Below are positions 60,301-62,350 of a stretch of DNA of 64,000 bases, one piece after another (within the stretch, counting starts at the first letter, position 1; every line of letters starts with the position of its first letter). This DNA is from Pteria penguin. Lineage: Eukaryota; Mollusca; Bivalvia; Pterioida; Pteriidae. The stretch spans positions 44,367,996-44,431,995 of the forward strand of contig CM068587.1 of NCBI GenBank assembly GCA_035048485.1, given 5' to 3'. The position numbers and the translations under genes were made by a program. The notes beneath the pieces were generated by a model. The model searched no databases and was not told the DNA's origin. It worked only from the letters and a program-made list of their open reading frames with translations.

Positions 60301-61387
60301 ATCCAGATTTTCCAGTTTACAGAGTGAGTGGCGCGGACAGTAATAACTCTGCCACTGTAACTGTCAATCCGGCAAACCGGGAGAAAAAACGCACACACGA
60401 GGCATGATCACAAAAACGCTTGAAATGATGTACCATTGTATTAAAAAGCGCATGCATGACCACAACAAGAAAGAACGACTAGTGTGAAGTACAGCTTGTT
60501 CGCGAAACTACGATTGATTTTTACAAGCCAGTCGGCTACCCACTGGCCTGATTTTACTAGCCCGAGCCGAAAATTACTAGCCTCAGGCGTCGGGCTAGTG
60601 AGTTTTGGGTATGACTGATACCGCCAATATGTTCTTGGAATATCGAGAAATCCGCTAGGGGGCATGGAACTGGAAAAAGGTCAATTGTCTCTAACATGAC
60701 TCAAGAGAATTCCCCCAACCTGGTAAGTATTTGTTAGCTTCAATATTTCGCCACACCAAACGTTATTTATTATCGGCTATCTATTTTGTTTGGTGGGGCT
60801 TCAATGCCGTGACTATACTGGCTTTGGCGCAGGGCTAAGTGACTATGATTACTATGATTTTCCATAAAAGGAAATTGATCCCAAATAAGGAAACCATGGG
60901 ACATCGCGACTCATTTATTCCCACAACGTCATTGCAAATGGCCGACTGGTAAAGTTTTCAAATCGCTACGAAAGTTTACACATGAAATAATGTATGTTAA
61001 ATGGATGCTTTACAAGAGGGCTTGCAGTTTTTAATTAATATAAGGTATGTACTACTTACCTGTGACCTTATTTCCTGCATTTGTACAAAAAAATGCCGAT
61101 TGTGAATCACAATCGGCCCTGCGCCGAAGCCAGCATAGTCACGGCATTGAAGCCCCACCATAAATAGCCAATAATAAATAATGTTTGGTGTGGCGAAATA
61201 TTGAAGCTAAGTAATTGGAAGCGACGACAGTGCAAGTTACTCTTTAATTACTAAGATTCAATCTTCATTATAGTATGCATACTTTCCAAGCATCAGATTG
61301 ACGCAAATCAACAATATCTTCCATAAATATGGCCTGTAAAACCTGGAGCTCATCATCTTGTCTTTCCTTATTCGTCTGCTCCGCCAT
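247..61387 (-). CDS. EIF2AK4: GCN2-type eIF2-alpha kinase, 5' 18 exons (partial gene)
   Basis: This gene encodes a cytoplasmic kinase that senses uncharged tRNA in amino-acid starvation and phosphorylates eIF2-alpha. I assembled 18 exons (each listed separately); all junctions are GT-AG and all phases join, giving 791 codons. Domain order matches animal GCN2: RWD about residues 12-131, charged coiled coil about 135-196, Ser/Thr-rich linker to about 270, pseudokinase about 270-560, and kinase N-lobe from about 610. Diagnostic motifs are HNKPP-like NNKPP at 127-131, EWVLKW in exon 8, HKALR in place of HRDLK at 441-445, the glycine loop GKGGFG at 616-621, ATP-binding Lys638 in AIKR, and RYFNSWIE at 670-677. 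The kinase C-lobe, HisRS-like and C-terminal regions are missing only because the window ends. The gene spans over 61 kb through repeat-filled introns. Exon boundaries are inferred from homology remembered from human GCN2 and from phase; no transcript evidence was available. Confidence 0.93.
1370..1393. promoter_or_regulatory. 24-bp near-perfect palindrome centred on CACGTG
   Basis: The two 12-bp arms differ at one position and the centre is GGTCACGTGACC, an E-box palindrome. It lies in intron 17; any role is unknown. Confidence 0.35.
3129..3178. promoter_or_regulatory. Two CRE-like TGACGTCA sites 42 bp apart
   Basis: TGACGTCA occurs at 3129-3136 and 3171-3178. It is the consensus for CREB/ATF proteins. 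In an intron deep in the gene it may be chance or part of an unrecognised repeat. Confidence 0.3.
3610..3766. mobile_element. 157-bp MITE-like inverted repeat
   Basis: The ends are ~39-bp inverted repeats (aaggaatgaatctaa... against ...ttagattcattcctt) with few mismatches, giving a stem-loop typical of short MITEs. No clear target duplication was seen. Confidence 0.6.
4072..4356 (-). CDS. EIF2AK4: GCN2 exon 17: N-lobe strand and acidic kinase insert
   Basis: This exon encodes residues 670-764 plus two bases of 765. It starts RYFNSWIE (human RYYNAWIE) and runs into the long kinase insert, rich in Ser, Thr and acid (HSESSSSLSTTPRTTSTDP, SVEWS, LDSDSEEEAD). SVEWS is shared with human SSSVEWSTS. 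The donor GTATGT after ATTCT is chosen by phase with exon 18; an overlapping GTATAC four bases on is the alternative. Confidence 0.9.
4485..5872. mobile_element. Tigger/pogo-like non-autonomous DNA element
   Basis: The termini are inverted (CAGTCAAACCTCGTTATCTC at the left; ...ATATCGAAGTTTGACTG at the right), and each end is flanked by TA. Many 'cgagatatc' phrases occur near the ends. There is no transposase frame. This terminal sequence style is typical of the Tc1/mariner superfamily, pogo/Tigger branch. Confidence 0.8.
5914..7325. mobile_element. 1.4-kb TA-flanked MITE with complex terminal inverted repeats
   Basis: The left end GCCCTCTTCACAAAAATTCT and right end ...ACTTGTGAAAAGGGC are inverted copies that continue with related 'cttacgaa' phrases for ~100 bp. 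TA dinucleotides flank both ends (5912-5913 and 7326-7327). The flank on both sides is the same short sequence (gtactgtctgtaaaggatctg), showing the pre-insertion target. No transposase frame is present. Confidence 0.78.
6819..6876. repeat. Imperfect 25-bp palindrome inside the MITE
   Basis: The arms at 6819-6843 and 6852-6876 match at 23 of 25 positions around an 8-base loop. It may be a smaller element nested in the MITE or an internal hairpin of it. Confidence 0.6.
7328..8623. repeat. 20-22-bp minisatellite beside exon 16
   Basis: About 60 units of two kinds alternate irregularly: gggctactgtactgtctgtaaa (22 bp) and a shorter ggatctgtactgtctgtaaa-like form. The longer unit contains the MITE's terminal GGGC plus TA, so the array seems to have grown from the right junction of the MITE. 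On the sense strand each unit gives CCTTTACAG, an acceptor-like motif. The array ends about 16 bp from the exon 16 donor. Confidence 0.93.
8641..8774 (-). CDS. EIF2AK4: GCN2 exon 16: kinase ATP-binding lysine and helix C
   Basis: This exon encodes residues 626-669 plus two bases of 670. VRNKLDRRFYAIKRIPLNP contains the ATP-anchoring Lys638, and REVKLLSRLNHENVV carries the helix C Glu656 that pairs with it. The donor CAG|GTGAGA lies about 16 bp from the edge of the intron 16 minisatellite. Confidence 0.95.
9331..10676. mobile_element. TA-flanked MITE with CCGTATTAACTCGAATA termini
   Basis: The left end ccgtattaactcgaatataa and right end ...ttatattcgagtatttacag are inverted copies (about 25 of 30 bases), with TA at both flanks. 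The element is ~1.05 kb once the nested SINE is removed. No transposase frame was seen. Confidence 0.78.
10107..10382 (-). mobile_element. tRNA-derived SINE, full length, with 14-bp target duplication
   Basis: Read on the minus strand, it starts with a tRNA-like head: A box TGGCCTAGTGG (10364-10374) and B box around GGTTTGAGTCCC (10321-10334). A ~200-bp body and an (ATCA)n tail follow. It is flanked by tggcatactgtaga at 10093-10106 and tggcatactataga at 10383-10396 (13 of 14). The same family recurs at 34.6, 36.5, 40.4 and 57.7 kb. I do not assign a published family name. Confidence 0.88.
11384..11514 (-). CDS. EIF2AK4: GCN2 exon 15: kinase glycine-rich loop
   Basis: This exon encodes residues 582-625. 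An acidic linker (DDKSSDEEDPP) leads into SRLTNEFEILKSLGKGGFGD, the start of the catalytic kinase. The glycine loop is G616-K-G-G-F-G621. The match to human FSRYFIEFEELQLLGKGAFG is clear. The donor AAG|GTTTAT is weak. Confidence 0.94.
11833..12545. repeat. Composite dispersed repeat with ~160-bp internal tandem units
   Basis: About three imperfect ~160-bp units (cgaacttgacctgc at 11839, 12000 and a variant at 12158) lead to a 'tatgcccccagccat' segment and a 'gacggacagacagacag' end. This is the style of the gggggcata family also seen near 14.5, 26, 43, 53 and 62 kb. Confidence 0.65.
12610..12693. repeat. Three 29-bp tandem repeats
   Basis: The unit contains gtcacatgggtatgcaaagg; the three copies are nearly identical. 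Confidence 0.85.
12764..14127. repeat. 76-bp minisatellite, ~18 copies, next to exon 14
   Basis: The unit runs cccctgtcatacacacaata, then atgatggctgttaatgaat, then cttcaaagtgtgtaacatc. Copies differ at a few positions only, so the array is well homogenised, except at its right end. It ends about 80 bp past the exon 14 donor. On the sense strand each unit includes TCATTTCAG, an acceptor-like motif. Confidence 0.95.
14208..14335 (-). CDS. EIF2AK4: GCN2 exon 14: end of pseudokinase and inter-domain linker
   Basis: This exon encodes residues 539-581 and one base of 582. CLMKDDRLRCSTYQLLDHSF aligns with human CVCLDDKERWSPQQLLKHSF, the final pseudokinase helices. A short linker follows (LLPITSSKPTQLQHQHI). 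The donor TTG|GTTTGT is weak but is the one that keeps phase with exon 15. Confidence 0.88.
14336..15064 (-). other. Intron 13 of EIF2AK4
   Basis: This 729-bp intron carries a short composite repeat near exon 14 (14.40-14.66 kb), and AT-rich sequence otherwise. Confidence 0.85.
14399..14655. repeat. Short composite repeat (gggggcataaaaa end)
   Basis: It runs from 'cgccccaagcggtacc' to 'ctgggggcataaaaa' and includes 'gacagacataccaacaaac' text, like the other members of this family. Confidence 0.55.
15065..15165 (-). CDS. EIF2AK4: GCN2 exon 13: pseudokinase C-lobe; its 5' edge is the source of an array
   Basis: This exon encodes residues 506-538 and two bases of 539. GLLLLSVALG, then FPPDFQDFL, match human GLLLLSLSQG and LPADFQDFL. 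The first ~37 exon bases and the preceding TTGTAG acceptor form the last unit of the intron 12 array. Because GLLLLS is conserved in vertebrates, the exon must be the source and the array the copy. The donor is CAA|GTAAGT. Confidence 0.93.
15129..20340 (-). repeat. 58-bp minisatellite built from the exon 13 splice acceptor, ~90 copies
   Basis: On the sense strand each unit holds about 20 nt of intron ending TATTATGTTGTAG, followed by the start of exon 13 (GGTTTGTTGCTGTTATC in proximal copies, GGTTTGATGCCATTATC in distal ones). Units near exon 13 (to about 15.95 kb) keep ~37 nt of exon sequence. Distal units carry derived changes (gcatcaaaccctac and actggtaccactgataatg on the plus strand). Short 32-bp units recur at 16881, 17319, 17873, 18427 and 20081, marking a ~554-bp higher-order period. 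Nearly every unit keeps the AG. Confidence 0.95.
15166..20366 (-). other. Intron 12 of EIF2AK4, 99% minisatellite
   Basis: The intron between exons 12 and 13 consists almost only of the 58-bp array; about 26 bp of other sequence remain at its 5' end. The functional acceptor is the TTGTAG of the unit that adjoins exon 13. Confidence 0.92.
20367..20481 (-). CDS. EIF2AK4: GCN2 exon 12: pseudokinase C-lobe
   Basis: This exon encodes residues 467-505. LSDLFYQVEQTRPGVHFTDN and GGKKADIYQL match human LADICKEDVFEQTRVRFSDN and GKKGDVWRL. The 58-bp array of intron 12 begins only about 26 bp past its donor (CTG|GTATGT). Confidence 0.92.
20482..21576 (-). other. Intron 11 of EIF2AK4
   Basis: This 1.1-kb intron contains degenerate ~60-bp repeats around 20.65-21.02 kb; the rest is unremarkable. 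Confidence 0.85.
20650..21020. repeat. Degenerate ~60-bp repeats with TGATGTCATGACATGACAG
   Basis: Five or six diverged units share 'tgatgtcatgac', 'cagacacaatgtaaacag' and 'cagttataatc..ttttaga'. They lie in intron 11. Confidence 0.7.
21577..21641 (-). CDS. EIF2AK4: GCN2 exon 11: pseudokinase DYS motif
   Basis: This short exon encodes residues 446-466 plus two bases of 467. ASSVFVDSSGKIRLSDYSIEK aligns with human ASNVLVDAEGTVKITDYSISK. The DFG position reads D461-Y-S, as in other GCN2 pseudokinases. Acceptor TTCTAG|GCTT, donor AAG|GTATGT. Confidence 0.93.
21642..23085 (-). other. Intron 10 of EIF2AK4
   Basis: This is a 1.4-kb AT-rich intron. I see no repeat family, hairpin or open frame of note. 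Confidence 0.85.
23086..23238 (-). CDS. EIF2AK4: GCN2 exon 10: pseudokinase hinge to degenerate catalytic loop
   Basis: This exon encodes residues 395-445. LLMEYAGGISL is the hinge, IKAYTEEILTVMEYLHNK is the helix E region, and DVAHKALR replaces the catalytic HRDLK loop, so the catalytic Asp is Ala443. The open frame extends upstream to 23334, but that part lies before a good acceptor (TTACAG|CTATTG) and does not match GCN2, so it is excluded. The donor is AGG|GTATAC. Confidence 0.93.
23375..24022 (+). pseudogene. C-terminal frame of a Ty3/gypsy-like retroelement, one in-frame TAG
   Basis: Two open segments (23375-23575 and 23624-24022) lie in the same frame, separated by a single TAG at 23573-23575; between the TAG and the next ATG the frame stays open. 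The product is acidic (a DNDDDDNDDKN run) and ends with RRSSRQKKPPPWMRDGEF. Such a basic-proline tail is common after the integrase in Ty3/gypsy polyproteins. A purine tract (gaaggggg) and an LTR-like TG start follow. No gag, protease, RT or integrase core is present, so this is a 5'-truncated remnant. It lies antisense to EIF2AK4 in intron 9. A host gene is possible but less likely. Confidence 0.55.
24119..24406 (+). mobile_element. Candidate LTR of the retroelement remnant
   Basis: It begins TGTGATAG right after the polypurine tract gaagggggcata, contains AATAAA (about 24185) and a TATATAAA box (about 24353), and a fitting end is GTGACA at 24406. The right boundary is uncertain because no second LTR is present for comparison. 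Confidence 0.4.
24623..25568. mobile_element. TA-flanked MITE with CCGTATAACC termini
   Basis: CCGTATAACCGGAAAATTTT at the left is inverted at the right (AAAAATTTCTGGTTATACGG), with TA on both sides. The interior (946 bp) has no transposase frame. Sub-terminal 'aaatttcgc' text is typical of this family in marine invertebrates. Confidence 0.78.
25860..26470. repeat. Composite repeat, ~4 diverged units with AGGTCA palindromes
   Basis: Units of roughly 110-220 bp repeat 'catgatgcatccac', 'ctatttactatca' and 'aaggtcaaagtcaaggtca'. Two units contain AGGTCACAGTGACCT (26082-26096 and 26199-26213). The segment ends with 'cgggacggacggacagg' text as in the other composite repeats. Confidence 0.65.
26567..28603. 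mobile_element. 2-kb AACAAGAGGCCCA element with terminal hairpin
   Basis: It starts at aacaagaggcccaa, followed by gctcacctgagtac. It ends with a 13-bp hairpin GCTCACTTGAGCC/GGCTCAGGTGAGC (28572-28600) running into CTAA. Internal ~500-bp units share 'gagggtaccct' and 'gtggcgccacctgt'. A related copy lies at 48.65-50.22 kb. The hairpin followed by CTRR suggests a non-autonomous Helitron, but the flanks do not prove it. Confidence 0.6.
28606..28635. repeat. AT microsatellite
   Basis: A short (AT)n run follows the 2-kb element directly. Confidence 0.8.
29096..29206 (-). CDS. EIF2AK4: GCN2 exon 9: pseudokinase helix C region
   Basis: This exon encodes residues 358-394. IEQELMSLLRLHHRNLVHYL aligns with the human TEFNSLVKLSHPNVVRYL. 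Two donors overlap at its end. GTAGGT, after TAT, is chosen because it keeps phase 0 and gives a gap-free join VTVY/LLMEYAGG against human IVVD/ILVEHISG. The alternative GTATTA four bases later would break the frame. Confidence 0.9.
29207..30761 (-). other. Intron 8 of EIF2AK4
   Basis: The 5' two-thirds of this intron is the 54-bp array of exon 8 donor copies. The rest (29207-29755) is AT-rich, with nothing recognised. Confidence 0.88.
29759..30776 (-). repeat. 54-bp minisatellite built from the exon 8 splice donor, ~18 copies
   Basis: On the sense strand each unit contains ATCTACCTCAAACAG|GTAAGG, identical to the last 15 nt of exon 8 plus its donor. TGTAAGTAACAG, which holds a second GTAAGT, and a spacer ending ATCTAAAAC follow. 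The unit nearest the exon is the real donor. Almost all copies keep the GT (one copy near 30446 reads CAAGTAAGG). Since 54 is a multiple of 3, the plus strand has a long frame with repeated LYLLLTPYLFEV, which I regard as an artefact. Confidence 0.95.
30762..30928 (-). CDS. EIF2AK4: GCN2 exon 8: pseudokinase N-lobe
   Basis: This exon encodes residues 302-357. GSTLYAGIDTSTGELVAIS and EWVLKWRHCSKK match the GGFVLLYEWVLQWQKK strand of human GCN2. The position of the usual ATP-binding lysine is absent, as expected for the pseudokinase. The exon ends ATCTACCTCAAACAG|GTAAGG (IYLKQ), and those bases are repeated about 18 times in the adjoining 54-bp array of intron 8. Reading past this donor meets a TAA after 11 further codons, so only the exon-proximal donor keeps the protein open. 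Confidence 0.93.
31079..32493. mobile_element. Tigger-like MITE, diverged
   Basis: The right end (...atatcgaagtttgactg, then TA) matches the element at 4485-5872. The left end (cttaaacttcgacatcatag) is its inverted, slightly deleted partner. Between about 31.58 and 32.21 kb there is further material with its own weak inverted ends (gtggtcatgcggaccagc), perhaps a nested element. Confidence 0.65.
32766..33864 (+). mobile_element. CACTACA-type MITE, copy A
   Basis: The termini CACTACAGAAATCATGGAT and ...GCCGTTCTATGTAGTG are inverted and flanked by TA. The interior contains 'gcggtgattc..accgc' text and no transposase. Copy B at 39533-40836 is the same family in inverted orientation. Confidence 0.78.
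33901..34031 (-). CDS. EIF2AK4: GCN2 exon 7: linker to start of pseudokinase
   Basis: This exon encodes residues 258-301 and one base of codon 302. RTSTPQRDSSSDGD continues the linker. IRVLAFNTKTDRTIHRGTCL aligns with the human segment ILYFN...LMVHKGKCIG, which starts the pseudokinase N-lobe. The donor TTTAG|GTAAGT is a near-consensus site, and the phase fits exon 8. Confidence 0.87.
34032..35970 (-). other. Intron 6 of EIF2AK4
   Basis: This intron is AT-rich. A 51-bp SINE tail with a target duplication lies at 34.6 kb. I see nothing else, including in the 1.3 kb from 34.65 to 35.97 kb. Confidence 0.8.
34586..34636 (+). mobile_element. 5'-truncated SINE tail with perfect 13-bp target duplication
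   Basis: Only the last 51 bp of the SINE family (atatacgtgaattaatcgtg ... tcaatcaatcaa) are present. They are flanked by ttgaatggtgtcc at 34573-34585 and 34637-34649. The perfect duplication shows a genuine truncated insertion by LINE-type target-primed reverse transcription. Confidence 0.75.
35971..36155 (-). CDS. EIF2AK4: GCN2 exon 6: Ser/Thr-rich linker
   Basis: This exon encodes residues 197-257 plus two bases of codon 258. It is a low-conservation linker rich in Ser, Thr and Pro (for example SASSTPVGS and MVSPSPLIVR) ending in QQRRR. There is no direct sequence match to human GCN2, so it is called from the open frame, GT-AG sites (TTCTAG|GTTC and CAG|GTAAGA) and the exact phase fit between exons 5 and 7. 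Confidence 0.8.
36505..36690 (-). mobile_element. Decayed SINE copy
   Basis: Phrases shared with the SINE at 10.1 kb are tttgtttaac, atggtgatggcatct, cctatgcaacagactcac and agtgagggatctttc. The tRNA-like head is lost. Confidence 0.6.
36778..37600. mobile_element. Decayed Tigger-like MITE
   Basis: The left end tagtcaaactttgatgactc and right-hand 'aactcgaagtgattttgac' resemble the CAGTCAAACCTCG termini. Many 'aaactcgaa' phrases occur near both ends. The boundaries are approximate. Confidence 0.55.
37699..37782 (-). CDS. EIF2AK4: GCN2 exon 5: charged coiled-coil linker
   Basis: This 28-codon exon encodes residues 169-196 (RQILEEEIQRRQEALKEE, then TKRKKEEAKQ), a nearly uninterrupted charged helix matching the REILHEIQRRKEE region of human GCN2. 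It is in phase 0 at both ends, with acceptor TTATAG|AGA and donor CAG|GTACAA. Confidence 0.9.
39533..40836 (-). mobile_element. CACTACA-type MITE, copy B (inverted), with nested SINE
   Basis: Read on the minus strand, it matches copy A (32766-33864) over most of its length, for example 'caattctctgcgtatt', 'caacattgtggttgattg' and 'tttgcttgagggttatttgc'. The ends are (t/c)actacagagaac and ...atctctgtagtg. A SINE at about 40367-40556 interrupts it. Confidence 0.78.
40367..40556 (-). mobile_element. SINE, 5'-truncated, nested in MITE copy B
   Basis: It matches the SINE at 10.1 kb from the gattgattgattttt tail through 'cctcggtttttactgtctcatcc'. The tRNA-like head is missing. Comparison with MITE copy A shows continuous element sequence on both sides, so the SINE entered later. 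Confidence 0.8.
42950..43225. repeat. Composite-repeat fragment
   Basis: 'gccctatcccttacattgta' occurs twice in variant form about 130 bp apart, followed by 'gacagatagacaactgac' and a 'ggggtataataaaa' end, the style of the gggggcata family. Confidence 0.5.
43882..44876 (+). mobile_element. Tigger/pogo deletion derivative
   Basis: The termini CAGTTAAACATGAATACTAT and ...GTTATTACCGTGTTTTACTG are inverted and TA-flanked. It carries the N- and C-terminal scraps of a Tigger-type transposase (44239-44641) but no DDE domain, so it is a classical internal-deletion derivative. Confidence 0.8.
44239..44641 (+). pseudogene. Tigger (CENP-B-like) transposase remnant
   Basis: The first 80 codons (44239-44478) begin with KRKAISIEIKYEIIQAVEEG and include LSTIIKNRESI. 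This is the psq/CENP-B-type helix-turn-helix that binds the element's ends in Tigger transposases. A +1 frame change near 44460 leads into a second open segment to TAA at 44641 (DSVPNVNQIDTHMHDIERF, then IMKGYFQNLKAQIRHQ), which resembles a transposase C-terminus. The central DDE catalytic domain is missing, so the product cannot catalyse transposition. Confidence 0.65.
45003..45176 (-). CDS. EIF2AK4: GCN2 exon 4: end of RWD and start of coiled coil
   Basis: This exon encodes residues 111-168. VMILDLAQHVQQFL followed by NNKPP closes the RWD domain, and SFYEEMMSNKRKQEAKIEEE begins the charged helix that in GCN2 links the RWD domain to the pseudokinase. It is in phase 0 at both ends, with donor GAG|GTACTG. 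Human GCN2 has the equivalent FELAYHVQSFLSEHNKPP at the same place. Confidence 0.94.
45177..45804 (-). other. Intron 3 of EIF2AK4
   Basis: This 628-bp intron lies between exons 3 and 4. I see no repeat, gene or motif in it. Confidence 0.85.
45805..45907 (-). CDS. EIF2AK4: GCN2 exon 3: RWD domain, GLSN segment
   Basis: This exon encodes residues 76-110, including LPYISLEHPKGLSN and LDEMAQRLKGE. The match to the human stretch with KGLSN and LEELAKKHCGE is close. It enters with one base completing codon 76 (CA|A, Gln) and leaves in phase 0 at GAG|GTAAAG. The intron 2 GTRAGT-rich array begins about 160 bp upstream of the acceptor. Confidence 0.92.
46069..48606 (-). repeat. 15-bp/75-bp higher-order minisatellite rich in GTRAGT (sense strand)
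   Basis: The basic 15-bp monomers on the plus strand are ttgacactgacttac, tacacacagaattac, tatacaatgacttac and tatacactgactcac. Five make a 75-bp higher-order unit, with some 90-bp variants. There are about 170 monomers. On the EIF2AK4 sense strand monomers start GTAAGT, GTGAGT or GTAATT, with roughly four in five carrying GTRAGT. The array begins ~160 bp upstream of the exon 3 acceptor. Because 15 is a multiple of 3, long stop-free frames occur on both strands; I do not regard them as genes. Confidence 0.95.
48651..50224. mobile_element. Second AACAAGAGGCCCA element with terminal hairpin
   Basis: It starts aacaagaggcccaagaggg and ends with hairpin GCTCACTTGAGCC/GGCTCATGTGAGC (50193-50221) then CTAA, like the 26.57-28.60 kb copy. 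Three internal ~500-bp units share 'gagggtaccctctttgac' and 'ggggaccttgagtactt'. It is nested in the 3.3-kb insertion. Confidence 0.6.
50752..51155. repeat. 67-bp minisatellite, 6 copies
   Basis: The unit contains cagtttgtaataagcaatgt and cttcatcaatgacggcatat; the copies are nearly identical. It lies inside the 3.3-kb insertion. Flanking text such as 'cgattcgattcgg' (50.65 kb) and 'gtatcgctactgccgtatc' (51.58 kb) hints at a further nested hAT-type element. Confidence 0.9.
51870..52205 (-). repeat. Degenerate remainder of the 15-bp array
   Basis: Array text (ttgatactgacttact and similar) resumes after the insertion but is much more diverged than on the left, consistent with loss of homogenisation after the split. 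Confidence 0.85.
52332..52427. repeat. 96-bp near-perfect hairpin (41-bp arms, 14-base loop)
   Basis: The arms at 52332-52372 and 52387-52427 pair at 38 of 41 positions and include tgcccccaatgtgta. The size suits a minimal MITE or a pri-miRNA-like fold. It lies in intron 2, so it would be transcribed. Confidence 0.75.
52608..53560. repeat. Composite repeat, ~115-bp units with ACCTTGTGACCTTGACC
   Basis: It starts 'tttttatgccctctgtctcg' and 'gaccaagggggcatacagt' followed by a gtctgtc-rich segment. About seven diverged units follow, each with 'tttgaccttgtgacctt' and 'catttcaaaaactttaac'. It is the same family style as at 61.7 kb. Confidence 0.7.
54933..55054 (-). CDS. EIF2AK4: GCN2 exon 2: RWD domain, beta strands
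   Basis: This exon encodes residues 36-75 and two bases of codon 76. It contains PPELRLSIKP, GAEVYTQIDLLIKC and SSKYPE, which align with the RWD core of GCN2 (PPEI, EEVYVKVDLRVKC, YPD). The YP pair is the RWD signature turn. The acceptor is TTACAG|GTGG and the donor is ACA|GTGAGA. A 17-bp minisatellite lies about 180 bp upstream in intron 1. Confidence 0.92.
55233..55575. repeat. 17-bp minisatellite, ~20 copies, upstream of exon 2
   Basis: The unit is gtacatagagcagtatt, with cctacatagagcagtat variants. It ends ~180 bp from the exon 2 acceptor. The 17-bp period shifts frame each unit, yet open frames occur by chance on the minus strand; they are not genes. Confidence 0.93.
56112..56384. repeat. 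~53-bp minisatellite, 5 copies
   Basis: The unit contains ctgatgaataataactgcac and actgaggtctagacaagatc. The copies are nearly identical. Confidence 0.92.
57256..57409. mobile_element. 154-bp MITE with ~41-bp inverted ends
   Basis: cagagttacttcccatttgg at the left is inverted at the right (...ccaaatggaaagtaactctg), with about 37 of 41 matches. Confidence 0.68.
57640..58330. repeat. Three imperfect ~140-bp repeats, split by a SINE
   Basis: 'cttcctctc.atagtcttagcat..ggtaaaaatatcatgaaaa' recurs near 57650, 58090 and 58258. A SINE has inserted after the first copy. Confidence 0.65.
57717..57983 (-). mobile_element. tRNA-derived SINE, full length, perfect 17-bp target duplication
   Basis: It is the same family as at 10.1 kb. 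The B box reads GGTTCGAGTCCC (minus strand, 57923-57936). It is flanked by tttacttaaagaaagga at 57700-57716 and 57984-58000, identical on both sides, so the insertion is fairly recent. Confidence 0.9.
58735..58919. mobile_element. Short TTAA-flanked MITE
   Basis: TTAA occurs at both flanks (58731-58734 and 58920-58923) with short inverted ends TGGGGTT/AACCCCA. A TTAA target is typical of piggyBac-like elements. The inverted repeat is only 7 bp, so the call is tentative. Confidence 0.5.
59639..60617. mobile_element. DNA element with CAGTC termini, 6-bp duplication and nested fold-back
   Basis: The ends CAGTCTTTCCGAAAACTT and ...AGTTTTGGGTATGACTG are inverted and flanked by ATACCG on both sides (59633-59638 and 60618-60623). 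'actagcc' phrases occur near both ends. A large palindrome fills the middle. The superfamily is uncertain (hAT-like ends, 6-bp duplication). Confidence 0.65.
59879..60342. repeat. 464-bp palindrome with ~220-bp arms
   Basis: The arms run tactgtccgcgccactcac inwards and ...gagtgagtggcgcggacagta outwards, meeting around 60110 at 'caatgtttaacattgagtc'. Matches such as 'agatcttgtttagtcgtaac' and 'atagggcg' are conserved in both arms. It resembles a fold-back element nested in the 59.6-60.6 kb element. Confidence 0.7.
60735..61210. mobile_element. Fold-back element with ~95-101-bp inverted arms
   Basis: The arms at 60735-60835 (ttagcttcaatatttcgcca ...) and 61116-61210 are inverted copies with few mismatches and one small indel. 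The ~280-bp centre is unrelated. It ends only 72 bp from the exon 1 donor. Confidence 0.75.
61283..61387 (-). CDS. EIF2AK4: GCN2 exon 1: start codon and start of RWD domain
   Basis: This exon encodes residues 1-35, beginning MAEQTNKERQDDELQ and ending DAWK. The start is well supported: an in-frame TAA directly precedes the ATG, +4 is G, and the QDDELQVLQAIF stretch matches the first RWD helix of GCN2 (human QDHELQALEAIY). The donor is AAA|GTATGC, phase 0. The upstream end of the 5' UTR cannot be set from sequence. Confidence 0.9.
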
Positions 61388-61684
61388 TTATTTATGTATT
61401 TCGTTTTTCGCTGGTTTACCCTCATCGAAACATCCTTAATTCAGTTTAATATCATTCTATAATGTTTTTGTTATTGTCATGCTGCGCCCATCGATCTGAG
61501 CAACGTGTAAATTATTCTCATTTAGCTTCAATTTCCTCCGACCAAATGGGAAATGATGCAAGTGGGATTTACACATGCTAATCTTTCGATCCCAATTTTT
61601 TTTCAAAACAAGTTACTTCCCGTTGTCCGTGTAATATTAGTGTTACATCACTCGTCGATTTTTTATGGATCCCGAGAAACTTTC
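61388..61684 (-). promoter_or_regulatory. EIF2AK4: Presumed 5' UTR and promoter region of EIF2AK4
   Basis: This is the only stretch of seemingly unique sequence directly upstream of the start codon before a dispersed repeat begins near 61685. I see no clear TATA box, and the transcription start cannot be placed. The call rests on position only. Confidence 0.3.
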
Positions 61685-62350
61685 GGGGGAGCATATAGTC
61701 GCTTTCGTGTCCGTGTGTCTGTCCGACTGTACGTCCGTCCGAGCTCATATCTCCTATACCTTTCATCATAATTTGATCATACAGTACTTTACCAAACTAT
61801 TATGTAGGTTAATGGCTTTTAGACAAAGGTAACTCAAGGTCATTTCTGAAAGGTCAAGTTCACTTACTAACAATTACTTAAATATCATGAAGTACTTATA
61901 TCTCCTACACCTTTCATCAGAATTTGATCATACTTCACCAAAATATTATTTAGGTTATTAGCTTTTGGACAAAGGTCACCCAAGGTTATTTCTGAAAGGT
62001 CAAAGTCACTTATTCACTATGACTTAAAATACAATGAAGTATTTATATCTCCTACACCTTTCATTAGATTTTGATCGTACTTCACCAAAATATTATTTAG
62101 GTTAATGGCTTTTGGACAAAGGTTACTCATGGCCATTCCTAAAGGTCAAGGTCGCTTATTAACTATGACTCAAAATACTATGAAGTACTTATATCTCCTA
62201 CACCTTCCATCAAAATTTGATTATAGTTCACCAAAATGTTATTTAGGTTAAGGGCTTTTGGACAAAAGTCAATCAAGGTCATTTCTGAAAGGTCAAGGTC
62301 ATGATAAAAAGTCTTATTTCATAACTAATCAAGGTCAAACTTACTCATTT
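61685..62350. repeat. Composite repeat, ~5 units of ~120 bp
   Basis: It starts 'gggggagcatatagtcgctt' and 'gtgtgtctgtccgac'. Units then repeat 'tatctcctacacctttcatc', 'caaaatattatttaggtta' and 'tttctgaaaggtcaaggtca'. It lies upstream of EIF2AK4. Confidence 0.75.

Larger units (their letters stand above)
55055..61282 (-). other. Intron 1 of EIF2AK4
   Basis: This 6.2-kb intron contains a fold-back element next to exon 1, an hAT-like element with a nested palindrome, a TTAA-flanked MITE, a SINE, a 154-bp MITE, a ~53-bp and a 17-bp minisatellite and ~140-bp imperfect repeats near 57.6-58.3 kb. The remaining parts (about 55.6-56.1, 56.4-57.2 and 58.95-59.6 kb) are AT-rich with nothing I recognise. 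Confidence 0.85.
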
